A stretch of 64,000 bases of DNA, from positions 1,181,501 through 1,245,500 of the forward strand of contig NZ_CP030862.1 in NCBI RefSeq assembly GCF_003325375.1, written 5' to 3'. Every line of letters starts with the position of its first letter. Within the stretch, counting starts at the first letter, position 1. Shown here piece by piece: positions 1 through 11,699 of this stretch. The notes beneath the pieces were generated by a model, which was given only the letters and a program-made list of their open reading frames with translations, did no database searches and was not told where the DNA came from. Origin of the DNA: Streptomyces globosus (lineage in GTDB: Bacteria > Actinomycetota > Actinomycetes > Streptomycetales > Streptomycetaceae). A program made the position numbers and the translations under genes.

Positions 1-504
1 GTCCCCTTCATGGTCGCGACGTTCTTCTTCGTCTGGATGATGAACCTCTGGTCGATCATCCCGGTCGCCCAGTTCCCGGTGACCTCCGTCATCGCCTACC
101 CGGCCGGCCTCGCGCTCGTCATCTACGTCATGTGGATGTCGGTCACCTTCAAGCGCCACGGCTTCATCGGCGGCCTGAAGAACCTGACGGGCTACGACAA
201 GTCGCTCGGCGGGATCCTGCCGCTGGTCATGCTGATCGAGTTCTTCTCGAACGTCCTGGTCCGCCCCTTCACCCACGCGGTCCGTCTCTTCGCGAACATG
301 TTCGCCGGTCACACGCTGCTGCTGCTCTTCACGATCGCCAGCTGGTACCTGCTGAACGGCATCGGCATCGCCTACGCCGGTGTCTCGTTCGTGATGGTCA
401 TCGTGATGACCGCCTTCGAGCTCTTCATCCAGGCTGTCCAGGCCTACGTCTTCGTGCTCCTGGCCTGCAGCTTCCTCCAGGGCGCCGTCGCCGAGCACCA
501 CTGA
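1..504 (+). CDS. atpB: ATP synthase Fo subunit a (5' truncated by window)
   Basis: Membrane subunit a of the proton-translocating Fo sector, forming the half-channels against the c-ring. The reading frame is open from base 1, so the start lies outside the window. The visible part carries several hydrophobic helices and the conserved segment RPFTHAVRLFANMFAGH, whose arginine (in VRLFAN) is the essential residue facing the c-ring carboxylate, then the C-terminal helix pair ending in AEHH. It is followed after 75 nt by atpE, in the usual actinobacterial order a-c-b-delta-alpha-gamma-beta-epsilon. Identification is secure; only the N-terminus is missing. Confidence 0.97.
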   Translation, partial: VPFMVATFFFVWMMNLWSIIPVAQFPVTSVIAYPAGLALVIYVMWMSVTFKRHGFIGGLKNLTGYDKSLGGILPLVMLIEFFSNVLVRPFTHAVRLFANMFAGHTLLLLFTIASWYLLNGIGIAYAGVSFVMVIVMTAFELFIQAVQAYVFVLLACSFLQGAVAEHH

Positions 505-831
<327 letters not shown>

Positions 832-869
832 TCGCGGTAGCGAACACCCTTTAGACGGAAGGCACTGAT

Positions 870-1415
870 GTGAACCCTCTGGTTCAGATTGCGGCTGAGG
901 AGCCCCAGAGCCCCCTCATCCCGCCGATCCCCGAGCTGGTCATCGGTCTGATCGCCTTCGTCATCGTCTTCGGCTTCCTCGCCAAGAAGCTCCTCCCGAA
1001 CATCAACAAGGTTCTGGACGAGCGCCGCGAGGCGATCGAAGGCGGTATCGAGAAGGCCGAAGCCGCTCAGACCGAGGCCCAGAGCGTGCTGGAGCAGTAC
1101 AAGGCCCAGCTCGCCGAGGCTCGGCACGAGGCCGCTCGCCTGCGCCAGGAAGCGCTCGAGCAGGGCACTGCGCTCAAGGAAGAGCTGCGCGCAGAGGGCC
1201 AGCGGCAGCGTGAGGAGATCATCGCTGCCGGCCACGCCCAGATCGAGGCCGACCGCAAGGCCGCCTCGCAGGCCCTGCGCCAGGACGTGGGCAAGCTCGC
1301 CACCGACCTGGCCGGCAAGCTCGTCGGCGAGTCCCTTGAGGACGCCGCCCGCCAGAGCCGCACCATCGACCGCTTCCTCGGCGAGCTCGAGGAGAAGGCC
1401 GAGGCGGCCCGATGA
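870..1415 (+). CDS. atpF: ATP synthase Fo subunit b
   Basis: Peripheral-stalk subunit, 181 residues. A single N-terminal membrane helix (about 24-46, LVIGLIAFVIVFGFLAKKLL) is followed by a long charged coiled coil rich in Glu/Ala/Arg/Gln, typical of b. The start is GTG at 870 with the purine stretch ACGGAAGG upstream; the ATG two bases earlier runs directly into a stop. Its last codons overlap atpH in an ATGA junction, implying translational coupling. Unlike mycobacteria, b and delta are separate proteins here. Confidence 0.96.
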   Translation: MNPLVQIAAEEPQSPLIPPIPELVIGLIAFVIVFGFLAKKLLPNINKVLDERREAIEGGIEKAEAAQTEAQSVLEQYKAQLAEARHEAARLRQEALEQGTALKEELRAEGQRQREEIIAAGHAQIEADRKAASQALRQDVGKLATDLAGKLVGESLEDAARQSRTIDRFLGELEEKAEAAR

Positions 1416-2227
1416 ACGGAGCGAGCCGCGAGGCACTGGCCTCCGCGCGCGAGCGCCTCGACGCGCTGACGGACAACACGTCCGTCGACGCGGCGAAGCT
1501 CGCCGGTGAGCTGGCTGCCGTCACCGCGCTGCTCGACCGTGAGGTCTCGCTGCGCCGGGTCCTCACCGACCCGGCGCAGCCCGCCGAGGCCAGGGCCGAG
1601 CTGGCGCAGCGCCTGCTCGCCGGCCAGGTCGGCGGGGAGACCCTCGACCTGGTCATGGGCACGGTCCGGTCCCGCTGGTCCCAGTCCCGCGACCTCGTCG
1701 ACGGCCTGGAGCAGCTGGCGGACACCGCCGACCTCACGGCGGCCCAGCAGAGCGGCGCGCTCGACGGCGTCGAGGACGAGCTGTTCCGGTTCACCCGGAT
1801 CGTCGCCTCGAACCCCGAGCTGCGCGCCGCGCTGACCGACCGGACGGCCACCGCCTCCGCCAAGGGCGAGCTGCTGCGCAGCCTGCTCGGCGGCAAGGCC
1901 CACGCCGTCACCGAGCGGATGGTCACCCGTCTCGTCACGCACCCGCGTGGACGTAGCCTGGAAGGGGGCCTCGAGGCCCTGTCCAAGCTCGCCGCCGAGC
2001 GCCGTGACCGCGTGGTCGCCACCGTGACCAGCGCGATCCCGCTCAGCGACGCGCAGCGCGCGCGTCTCGGCGCGGTGCTGGCCAAGCTGTACGGCCGCCA
2101 GATGCACCTGAACCTGGACGTCGACCCCGAGGTCGTCGGCGGGATCGTGGTGAAGATCGGCGACGAGGTCATCGACGGCAGCATCGCGAACCGCCTCGCC
2201 GAGGCGGAGCGCCGCATGGCCGGCTGA
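1412..2227 (+). CDS. atpH: ATP synthase F1 subunit delta (long actinobacterial form)
   Basis: Stator subunit linking the b stalk to F1. At 271 residues it is about 90 longer than the E. coli subunit, as is usual in Streptomyces; the N-terminal half is an extra helical region. The C-terminal third (VVATVTSAIPLSD, then QMHLNLDVDPEVVGGIVVKIGDEVIDGS) is the conserved OSCP/delta signature. Starts at ATG overlapping the atpF stop by four bases. A 128-nt gap containing a short hairpin separates it from atpA. Confidence 0.95.
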   Translation: MNGASREALASARERLDALTDNTSVDAAKLAGELAAVTALLDREVSLRRVLTDPAQPAEARAELAQRLLAGQVGGETLDLVMGTVRSRWSQSRDLVDGLEQLADTADLTAAQQSGALDGVEDELFRFTRIVASNPELRAALTDRTATASAKGELLRSLLGGKAHAVTERMVTRLVTHPRGRSLEGGLEALSKLAAERRDRVVATVTSAIPLSDAQRARLGAVLAKLYGRQMHLNLDVDPEVVGGIVVKIGDEVIDGSIANRLAEAERRMAG

Positions 2228-2293
2228 CCGGCCACAAACAGAACAAAGATTCCTAGCGGCCCGGTTGGGCCGTGCAGAACTTGCAGAAGATTC

Positions 2294-2310
2294 CTGGGGG
2301 TCGCCCCCAG
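2294..2310. repeat. short GC hairpin in the atpH-atpA gap
   Basis: CTGGGGG-tcg-CCCCCAG forms a perfect 7-bp stem with a 3-nt loop, followed by ACCCC. It lies inside an otherwise tightly spaced operon. Sequences of this kind (GGGGG..CCCCCAGACCCC) are common short intergenic palindromes in Streptomyces, to my recollection. It could be a dispersed repeat copy, an mRNA-processing or stability element, or a weak attenuator; there is no U-tract. It may adjust subunit stoichiometry between the Fo/delta part and the F1 part of the transcript, but that is inference. Confidence 0.6.
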
Positions 2311-2355
2311 ACCCCTATGAAGCTTCAGGCCCAACAAGGAGAGCAGGGAACCCAG

Positions 2356-3942
<1,587 letters not shown>

Positions 3943-3962
3943 CGACGGAAGGGACCTGACTC

Positions 3963-4880
3963 ATGGGAGCCCAGCTCCGGGTCTACAAGCGTCGCATCCG
4001 ATCCGTTACCGCGACCAAGAAGATCACCAAGGCGATGGAGATGATCGCCGCCTCGCGCATCGTCAAGGCGCAGCGCCAGGTGGCGGCCTCCACGCCGTAC
4101 GCGACCGAGCTCACCCGTGCGGTGACCGCGGTGGCGACCGGCTCCAACACCAAGCACCCGCTCACCACCGAGGCCGAGTCCCCGGTGCGCGCGGCGGTGG
4201 TGCTGCTCACGAGCGACCGCGGTCTGGCCGGCGGCTACTCGTCCAACGCCATCAAGGCTGCGGACCGGCTGACGGAGCGGCTGCGCGGTGAGGGCAAGGA
4301 GGTCGACCACTACATCGTCGGCCGCAAGGGTGTCGCCTACTACAACTTCCGCGAGCGCAAGATCGTGGACAGCTGGACCGGCTTCACCGACAGCCCGAGC
4401 TACGCGAACGCGAAGGCCGTCGCCGCCCCGCTGATCGAGGCCGTCACCAAGGAGACGGCCGAGGGCGGCGTGGACGAGCTGCACATCGTCTACACGGAAT
4501 TCGTGTCGATGATGACGCAGAACGCGGTGGACAACCGGATGCTGCCGCTCAGCCTCGAGAAGGCGTCGGAGGAGACGGTCGGCAAGGGCGAGATCCTGCC
4601 GCTGTTCGACTTCGAGCCGTCGGCGGAGGACGTCCTCGACGCCCTGCTGCCGCGCTACGTCGAGAGCCGCATCTACAACGCGCTGCTGCAGGCCGCTGCT
4701 TCCGAGCACGCCGCCCGCCGCCGCGCGATGAAGTCGGCCACCGACAACGCCGGTGAGCTGATCACCAGCCTCACCCGGCTTGCCAACGCGGCCCGCCAGG
4801 CCGAAATCACCCAGGAAATCAGCGAGATCGTCGGTGGCTCCGCAGCCCTGGCCGACGCGAACGCGGGGAGTGACAAGTAA
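3963..4880 (+). CDS. atpG: ATP synthase F1 subunit gamma
   Basis: Central rotor shaft, 305 residues. The N-terminal helix ([32 protein letters not shown]) and the C-terminal helix ([35 protein letters not shown]) form the antiparallel coiled coil inside the alpha-beta hexamer; a Rossmann-like domain with [12 protein letters not shown] lies between. A strong site GACGGAAGGGA precedes the ATG. It abuts atpD directly: the stop TAA is followed immediately by the GTG of atpD. Confidence 0.97.
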   Translation: MGAQLRVYKRRIRSVTATKKITKAMEMIAASRIVKAQRQVAASTPYATELTRAVTAVATGSNTKHPLTTEAESPVRAAVVLLTSDRGLAGGYSSNAIKAADRLTERLRGEGKEVDHYIVGRKGVAYYNFRERKIVDSWTGFTDSPSYANAKAVAAPLIEAVTKETAEGGVDELHIVYTEFVSMMTQNAVDNRMLPLSLEKASEETVGKGEILPLFDFEPSAEDVLDALLPRYVESRIYNALLQAAASEHAARRRAMKSATDNAGELITSLTRLANAARQAEITQEISEIVGGSAALADANAGSDK

Positions 4881-6329
<1,449 letters not shown>

Positions 6330-6478
6330 TCCGGGACGGCCGGGGCGGGGCGCGTACCCGCCCCCGGCCGAACCGATCGCACGGAGAGGGGCGGGTGCGT
6401 CCCGTCCCTCCCCGCACGCCCATTAGAATTCATCCAACACCCGGCGAACCTGCCGGGTGGTGACCCGAGGAGCCAACC

Positions 6479-6853
6479 TTGGCTGCTGAGCTGCACGTCG
6501 AGCTGGTCGCGGCGGACCGCAGTGTCTGGTCCGGCGAGGCCACCCTGGTCGTCGCCCGCACCACGTCCGGCGACATCGGCGTCATGCCCGGTCACCAGCC
6601 GCTTCTCGGCGTGCTGGAATCGGGCCCGGTGACCATTCGCACCAGTGACGGCGGTACGGTCGTCGCCGCGGTGCACGGCGGTTTCATCTCGTTCGCGGAC
6701 AACAAGCTGTCCCTGCTGGCCGAGATCGCCGAGCTCGCGGACGAGATCGACGTCAAGCGTGCGGAGCGGGCGCTGGAGCGCGCCAAGTCGGAGGCGGATG
6801 CCGCCGCCGAGCGTCGCGCCGATGTCCGGCTGCGTGCGGTCGCGGGGCACTGA
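6479..6853 (+). CDS. atpC: ATP synthase F1 subunit epsilon
   Basis: Rotor-associated regulatory subunit, 124 residues. N-terminal beta sandwich (AAELHVELVAADRSVWSGEATLVVARTTSGDIGVMPGHQPLLGVLESGPV) with the typical GDIGVMPGHQPLL signature, and a C-terminal helical hairpin (ELADEIDVKRAERALERAKSEADAAAERRADVRLRAVAG). The start is TTG at 6479 with GAGGAGCC upstream. A 149-nt gap from atpD, longer than elsewhere in the operon, holds no separate gene. Last gene of the operon. Confidence 0.95.
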   Translation: MAAELHVELVAADRSVWSGEATLVVARTTSGDIGVMPGHQPLLGVLESGPVTIRTSDGGTVVAAVHGGFISFADNKLSLLAEIAELADEIDVKRAERALERAKSEADAAAERRADVRLRAVAGH

Positions 6854-6974
6854 GTCCCGCACCGAACAGGTTTGTGACCTCAGCCGCGGCTCGTTCCGGA
6901 ATTTCCGGGGACGGGTCGCGGCTGAGGCGATGTACGTCCGTTTTACTTGCGGTAGTCGATGAGCGAGGAGGTCG

Positions 6975-7427
6975 GTGAAGATGCTCCTCGCTCTGCTTGT
7001 GAGCGGCCTGGTCGTAGCCCTGGTGGTGATCGGCCTTTTCGTCTTCGGGCTGCGCCGGCGGCTGATCCAGCGCTCCGGCGGCACCTTCGACTGCAGCCTG
7101 CGCTGGGACGTGTCCGACAAGCACGACGTCTCCGGCAAGGGCTGGGTGTACGGGGTCGCCCGCTACAGCGGTGACCGTATCGACTGGTTCCGCGTCTTCT
7201 CCTACTCCCCGCGGCCCCGCAGGCTGCTGGAGCGGGGTTCGATCGAGGTCGTCGCGCGCCGCGCCCCGGAGGGCGAGGAGGAGCTGGCCCTGCTGTCCGA
7301 CGCCGTCGTGCTCGGCTGCACCCACCAGGGGGTGCGCCTGGAGCTGGCGATGAGCGAGGACGCCCTGACCGGTTTCCTGGCCTGGCTGGAGGCGGCGCCG
7401 CCCGGCCAAAGGGTGAATGTCGCGTAA
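6975..7427 (+). CDS. DUF2550 family membrane-anchored protein
   Basis: About 150 residues. One N-terminal membrane helix (MLLALLVSGLVVALVVIGLFVFGLRRRL) is followed by a soluble domain starting RSGGTFDCSLRWD, the conserved opening of the DUF2550 family found downstream of atpC in Streptomyces. Function unknown. Either GTG at 6975 or ATG at 6981 could start it; the GAGCGAGGAG upstream fits both (spacing 5 and 11). The next gene is convergent, with a strong hairpin between. A role linked to the ATP synthase is possible from position only. Confidence 0.85.
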   Translation: MKMLLALLVSGLVVALVVIGLFVFGLRRRLIQRSGGTFDCSLRWDVSDKHDVSGKGWVYGVARYSGDRIDWFRVFSYSPRPRRLLERGSIEVVARRAPEGEEELALLSDAVVLGCTHQGVRLELAMSEDALTGFLAWLEAAPPGQRVNVA

Positions 7428-7448
7428 GAATTCCCTGCCCCGTTGGGT

Positions 7449-7477
7449 GGGGGTCCCCCAGACGAAGTCTGGGGGAG
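7449..7477. repeat. dispersed palindromic repeat, copy 1
   Basis: Carries a perfect 9-bp stem CCCCCAGAC-gaa-GTCTGGGGG preceded by GGGGGT. Nearly the same sequence recurs at 33936-33965, there inside the coding sequence of a MarR regulator. It stands between the DUF2550 stop and the main terminator hairpin. It behaves like a small non-autonomous palindromic repeat scattered in the chromosome. Confidence 0.75.
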
Positions 7478-7497
7478 GGTGAATGTTGCCTGACATG

Positions 7498-7540
7498 CCG
7501 CCGCCCTCCCCGGGACTGACTGCTCCGGGGAGGGCGGCGG
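7498..7540. terminator. bidirectional terminator between DUF2550 gene and chitinase
   Basis: Perfect 16-bp stem: CCGCCGCCCTCCCCGG (7498-7513) pairs with 7525-7540; the loop is 11 nt (gactgactgct). It lies between two convergent genes, 70 nt after the DUF2550 stop and 79 nt before the chitinase stop, so it can serve both directions. No U-tract, as is common in Streptomyces. Confidence 0.85.
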
Positions 7541-7618
7541 TGTCTTCGGGCCGCGGCCGGGGGCGGGGGGCGGATCCCGTCCCGCGGCCGCGGCGGTCAG
7601 CGGTTCACGGTGCGGGGG

Positions 7619-9469
7619 TCACTGCAGGCCGGAGTGGACGGCGGAGGCGAGCTCGCCGTTCGCGGTGTCGCCGCTGAACTCCCAGTAGAAGGCGCCCTTG
7701 AGGCCCTGCTGCTTGGCCCAGGCCATCTTGCCGGCGATGGTGGCGGGGGTGTCGTAGCTCCACCAGTTGCTGCCGCACTTGGCGTAGGCGGTGCCGGCGA
7801 CCGTGCCGGTGGCCGGGCAGGTGCTCTTGAGGACCTTGTAGTCCTCGATGCCCTGCTCGTACGTGCCCTGCGCCGGGCCGGTGGCGGTGCCGCCGGGGGC
7901 GGCCTGGGTGACGCCGGTCCAGCCGCGGCCGTAGAAGCCGATGCCGAGGTTCAGCTTGCTGCCCGGGACGCCCTTGGCCTTGAGCTTGGCGATGGCGTCG
8001 GCGGAGTTGAAGCCGGCCTGCGGGATGCCGGCGTACGAGGTGAGCGGGGAGTGCGGGGCGGTCGGGCCCTTCGCCGCCCAGGCGCCGAAGAAGTCGTACG
8101 TCATGACGTTGTAGAAGTCGGTGTACTGCGCGGCGCCCGCGTAGTCCGCGGCGTCGATCTTGCCGCCGTCGGAGGCGTCGGCAGTGATCGCGGCCGTGAC
8201 CAGGTTGTTCGGACCGAACTTGGCCTTCATGGCCTTCATCATGTTGGTGAACGCGGTCGGGCCCGAGGTGTCGCAGGTCAGGCCGCAGGCGTTCGGGTAC
8301 TCCCAGTCGAGGTCGATACCGTCGAAGACGTCGGCCCAGCGGGGGTCCTCCACCAGGTCGTAGCAGGACTGGGCGAAGGCTGCCGGGTTGGCCGCGGCCT
8401 GGCCGAAGCCGCCCGACCAGGTCCAGCCGCCGAACGACCACAGCACCTTGATGTGCGGGTACTGGGCCTTCAGCTTGCGCAGCTGGTTGAAGTTGCCGCG
8501 CAGCGGCTGGTCCCAGGTGTCGGCCTTGCCGTCGACGCTCTGGTCGGCGCTGTAGGCCTTGTCGTAGTCGGCGTAGGCGTCGCCTATGGTGCAGCGTCCG
8601 CCCTGGACGTTGCCGAAGGCGTAGTTGATGTGCGTGATCTTCGCCGCGGTGCCGGAGGTGACCAGGTTCTTCACGTGGTAGTTGCGCCCGTAGACGCCCC
8701 AGTTGGTGAAGTAGCCGAGCTTGACCTTCTCACCCGGGTCCGGCGGGGTGGTGCCGCCCGGGGTGGTGACGGTCAGGGTGCCCGAGGAGGGCCCGGTCTG
8801 GCCCGCGGTGTCGCGTGCGGTCACGGAGTACGTGTACGCCGTCCCCTTGGTCAGGCCGGTGTCCGTGTACGAGGTCCCGGTGACCGTCGCGATCTTCGCG
8901 GAGCCGCGGTAGACGTCGTAGTCCTTGACGCCCTTGTCGTCGGTCGCCGCGGCCCAGGACAGGGCGGCCGAGGTCTCGGTGACCGTGCCGGCGGTGGGCG
9001 TGCCGGGGGCCGAGGGCGGGTTGTCGCCGGGCTCGGAGGGCCCGCCGTCGCAGGGGGCGCCGTTGAGCTTGCAGCCGGCGGGGGCTCCGGAGCCGCTGCC
9101 GTTGAAGCCGAAGGTGACGCTGGCGCCGGGCGCGAGGGTGCCGTTCCAGCCGACGTTCTTGGCGGTCCAGTGGTCGGCGGAGTTGGTGACCGCGGCGTCC
9201 CAGGCCGAGTTGACCCGGGTGCCCGAGGGGAAGTCCCACTCGACGGTCCATCCGGTGAGGGTGGTGGTGCCGGTGTTCTTCACCGTCCACCTGCCCTCGA
9301 AGCCGGAGCCCCAGTCCGAGACCTTCGTGTACGTCGCCGTCGCGGACGCGGCGGCCTGCGCGGGGCCGGCCAGGGCCACGAGCCCGGCGGCCGGCACGGC
9401 GAAGGCGGCCACGGCCGCGGCGAGCCTGCGCATCAGACGGGTGGTGCGGGGTGGGGGTGCTGTGCTCAA
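7619..9469 (-). CDS. chiC: secreted chitinase, CBM2-FnIII-GH18
   Basis: Extracellular chitin hydrolase of about 616 residues. From the chosen TTG start (9469, with GGAGGA 6 nt upstream): signal peptide to about residue 39 (RRL..AAFAVPAAGLVALAGPAQA), CBM2 chitin/cellulose-binding module about 44-140, FnIII domain about 152-237, GH18 catalytic domain about 247-616. The catalytic motif DGIDLDWE is at 383-390, with Glu390 the acid/base; the SFGGW strand motif of GH18 precedes it. A longer reading from 9625 would start inside the promoter repeats and is rejected. Same strand as the adjacent two-component genes. The domain order matches my memory of S. coelicolor ChiC. Confidence 0.92.
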   Translation of the reverse strand: MSTAPPPRTTRLMRRLAAAVAAFAVPAAGLVALAGPAQAAASATATYTKVSDWGSGFEGRWTVKNTGTTTLTGWTVEWDFPSGTRVNSAWDAAVTNSADHWTAKNVGWNGTLAPGASVTFGFNGSGSGAPAGCKLNGAPCDGGPSEPGDNPPSAPGTPTAGTVTETSAALSWAAATDDKGVKDYDVYRGSAKIATVTGTSYTDTGLTKGTAYTYSVTARDTAGQTGPSSGTLTVTTPGGTTPPDPGEKVKLGYFTNWGVYGRNYHVKNLVTSGTAAKITHINYAFGNVQGGRCTIGDAYADYDKAYSADQSVDGKADTWDQPLRGNFNQLRKLKAQYPHIKVLWSFGGWTWSGGFGQAAANPAAFAQSCYDLVEDPRWADVFDGIDLDWEYPNACGLTCDTSGPTAFTNMMKAMKAKFGPNNLVTAAITADASDGGKIDAADYAGAAQYTDFYNVMTYDFFGAWAAKGPTAPHSPLTSYAGIPQAGFNSADAIAKLKAKGVPGSKLNLGIGFYGRGWTGVTQAAPGGTATGPAQGTYEQGIEDYKVLKSTCPATGTVAGTAYAKCGSNWWSYDTPATIAGKMAWAKQQGLKGAFYWEFSGDTANGELASAVHSGLQ

Positions 9470-9580
9470 GGGTGCTCCTCCGTAGGTCCGTCGCGGCCGC
9501 GGGGCCGGCTGCGACTCGGGGGTGGGACCTGCGCCGCCCGTGAGCGTCCCTGGCACGGCACGCTCACCACAGTTTCCGCG

Positions 9581-9622
9581 AGCGTAGAAAGGTCTGGACC
9601 AACCGTCAAGAGGTCCAGACCA
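9581..9622 (-). promoter_or_regulatory. chitinase promoter with paired 12-bp repeats
   Basis: On the minus strand TGGTCTGGACCT (9622-9611) and TGGTCCAGACCT (9601-9590) are direct repeats 21 nt apart, about two helical turns, 11 of 12 bases identical. This is the known Streptomyces chitinase operator pair (consensus TGGTCYAGACCW). A promoter overlaps it: -35 TTGACG (9609-9604), 17-nt spacer containing the second repeat, -10 TACGCT (9586-9581). The start codon lies about 110 nt downstream. A factor bound to the second repeat would sit on the promoter core, fitting repression, with induction by chitin oligosaccharides known for this gene type. Confidence 0.88.
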
Positions 9623-9641
9623 CAACGGAGTTGGATGCGGG

Positions 9642-10295
9642 CTAGAGTCCCAGCTCCTGCGCGAGGACGGCCGCCTGCACCCGGCTGCGCAGCTCCAGCT
9701 TCCCCAGCAGCCTGCTCACGTGCGTCTTCACCGTCGCCTCGGCCATCGACAGCCGCACCGCGATCTCCGCGTTCGACAGGCCCTCGCCGAGGCAGCCCAG
9801 CACCTCCCGCTCCCGGCGCGTCAGGGACTCCACCGCCGCGGCCCGCTCCGGCGCCACGGCGGCCTTCGCCTTCTGCGGCGCCGCGAACTCGGCGATCAGG
9901 CGCCTGGTCACCGCCGGGGAGATCAGCCCCTCGCCGCGCGCGACGGTCCGCACGCCGGCGATCAGCTCCGCCGCGTCGGCGTTCTTCAGCAGGAAGCCGG
10001 CCGCGCCCGCCCGCAGCGCCCCGAAGACGTACTCGTCGAGGTCGAACGTCGTCAGGACCAGGACGTCGGCCAGGCCCTCCGCCACCACCTGCCGCGTCGC
10101 CGACACCCCGTCGAGCCGGGGCATCTGCACGTCCATGAGGACGAGGTCCGGGCGGAGCTCCCGGGCCAGCCGCACCGCCTCCTCGCCGTCCGCGGCCTCG
10201 CCGACGACCTCGATGTCGCCCGCGCTGCGCAGGATCAGCACCAGCCCCGCGCGCACCGCGCTCTGGTCCTCCGCCACCACCACCCGGAAGGTCAC
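9642..10295 (-). CDS. chiR: NarL-family response regulator
   Basis: 217 residues. Receiver domain 1 to about 120 (VVVAEDQ acidic pair near residues 9-10; phospho-acceptor Asp55 in LMDVQMP; Thr and Lys in TTF and LLKN), a linker, then a LuxR-type HTH (LTRREREVLGCLGEGLSNAEIAVRLSMAEATVKTHVSRLLGKL). The start is GTG at 10295, overlapping the kinase stop in GTGA; earlier in-frame sequence is the kinase read in another frame. Directly upstream of the chitinase on the same strand, as the ChiS/ChiR pair of S. coelicolor, so chitinase control is its likely job. That assignment rests on position. Confidence 0.9.
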   Translation of the reverse strand: MTFRVVVAEDQSAVRAGLVLILRSAGDIEVVGEAADGEEAVRLARELRPDLVLMDVQMPRLDGVSATRQVVAEGLADVLVLTTFDLDEYVFGALRAGAAGFLLKNADAAELIAGVRTVARGEGLISPAVTRRLIAEFAAPQKAKAAVAPERAAAVESLTRREREVLGCLGEGLSNAEIAVRLSMAEATVKTHVSRLLGKLELRSRVQAAVLAQELGL

Positions 10296-11527
10296 CCGGT
10301 CACCGCCTTCTCCTCCGCGGGCAGGACCGCCCGCACCCGCCAGAGCGGGCCCTCGCGGCCCGCCGTGAACTCCCCGCCCAGCAGCTCCGCCCGCTCCTGC
10401 ATGCCGACCAGGCCGGCCCCGGAGCCGGGGGCGCGGCGCGGGGGCCGGTCGGCGCAGGGCGACTCGACCGCCACCGTCAGCAGCCCGCCGGCGCGGGCCA
10501 CGCGGACCCGTACCGTGCCGGGGGCGGCGTGCTTGAGGGCGTTGGTGAGCGACTCCTGGACGATGCGGTACGCCGCCAGCTCCACGGGGGCCGGCAGCGG
10601 ATCCGGCCCGTTCCCCCGCTCGTCGCACAGCTCGAACTCCAGCCCGCTTCCCCGGCCGTTGACGCGGGCCTGCGCCACGAGGGCCTCGAGCCCGTCCAGG
10701 GTGGGCGTCGCGACGGCCTCCTGCTCCGCGCCCGCGTCCCGCAGCAGCCCGATCAGCCGGCGCATCTCGGCCAGCCCCTGCACGCTGTTCTCGCGGATCA
10801 CCCCGAGGGCCTCGCGGCTCGTCGCGGGGGAGTCGATGGACAGGGCCGCCGTGGAGTGGATGGCGATCGCGGACAGGTGGTTGGCCACCATGTCGTGCAG
10901 TTCGCGGGCCATCCGCGCCCGCTCGGCCACCACCGCCTGGGTACGGTCCATCTCGGCCAGCAGCGCCGTCTGCTCCGCGCGCAGCCGGGCGGCGACGGCG
11001 GCCTCGCGGTGGTTGCGCAGGGTCGCGCCCGTCAGCGCCGGGCCGAAGCTGACGATGCCGGTGACCACGCCGATCATCAGCGCCTGCGGGGTGCGGAGCC
11101 AGGCCACCGCGATGATCGTGACGGCCACGGTGACCAGGCCGGTCGAGACCGGCAGCCGCCGGGCCATCGGGGGCTTTCCGTAGAGGGCGGCCGCGTACAC
11201 CAGGTCCGTGAAGATCATGATCGTGCCGAAGTTGCCCACGGTGAACTGGTCCGCGATCACGGCGAGGGTGCCGACGCCCATAATGAGGTGCGGGCAGCTG
11301 CGGCGCACCAGCTCCAGCGGCCCGATCACCAGCAGCGGGACCAGGGCCGCCCAGGCGGGGAAGAAGTGCCGGTTGTTCGTGGTGTAGATGCCGAGCGACC
11401 ACAGCAGCACCCCGCCGAGCACGCTGACCGCGGCGAGGAGCACGTCGTCGCGGTGGGGGCGGGGGAGCCGGCGGCTCGGTGCGGGGGCGGTCGGGGTCTC
11501 GGTCGCGGTCACGTCCCCATCCAACAC
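10292..11527 (-). CDS. chiS: sensor histidine kinase, HisKA_3 type
   Basis: 411 residues as called. The N-terminal half has about five hydrophobic segments between residues 28 and 165. The dimerisation helix RMARELHDMVANHLSAI contains the phospho-acceptor His211 in the HisKA_3 pattern. A HATPase domain follows, with NALKHA (N box), a glycine motif GSGAGLVGMQERAELLGG and ending AVTG. No large extracellular sensor domain is visible. Starts at GTG 11527, TTG 11524 or GTG 11512 are all possible; none has a convincing ribosome site. Overlaps the response regulator by four bases. Confidence 0.88.
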   Translation of the reverse strand: MLDGDVTATETPTAPAPSRRLPRPHRDDVLLAAVSVLGGVLLWSLGIYTTNNRHFFPAWAALVPLLVIGPLELVRRSCPHLIMGVGTLAVIADQFTVGNFGTIMIFTDLVYAAALYGKPPMARRLPVSTGLVTVAVTIIAVAWLRTPQALMIGVVTGIVSFGPALTGATLRNHREAAVAARLRAEQTALLAEMDRTQAVVAERARMARELHDMVANHLSAIAIHSTAALSIDSPATSREALGVIRENSVQGLAEMRRLIGLLRDAGAEQEAVATPTLDGLEALVAQARVNGRGSGLEFELCDERGNGPDPLPAPVELAAYRIVQESLTNALKHAAPGTVRVRVARAGGLLTVAVESPCADRPPRRAPGSGAGLVGMQERAELLGGEFTAGREGPLWRVRAVLPAEEKAVTG

Positions 11528-11699
11528 GCTGAGCGGCCCGGGGGCCTCGCCGCCGGGGCGTACCGCGCGGGCGGTCCACTACACCGAAGGATGCAGTCCC
11601 GGTTCACCTGCGGAGACGACGAACCGGCGCGCCGCGGGGGAGAGGCTGGGACCAGGTGCCGGGCGGCCGTCGGCCGCCGCACCGCCGAACCCCCAGCGA

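Noticed and set aside
2272..2355. Upstream in-frame extension of atpA
   Set aside because: The extra 28 residues come from the intergenic hairpin region and the family start with its ribosome site is at 2356.
9470..9625. N-terminal extension of the chitinase
   Set aside because: It would place the start codon inside the operator repeats, upstream of the -10; the TTG at 9469 has a good ribosome site and a signal peptide follows.
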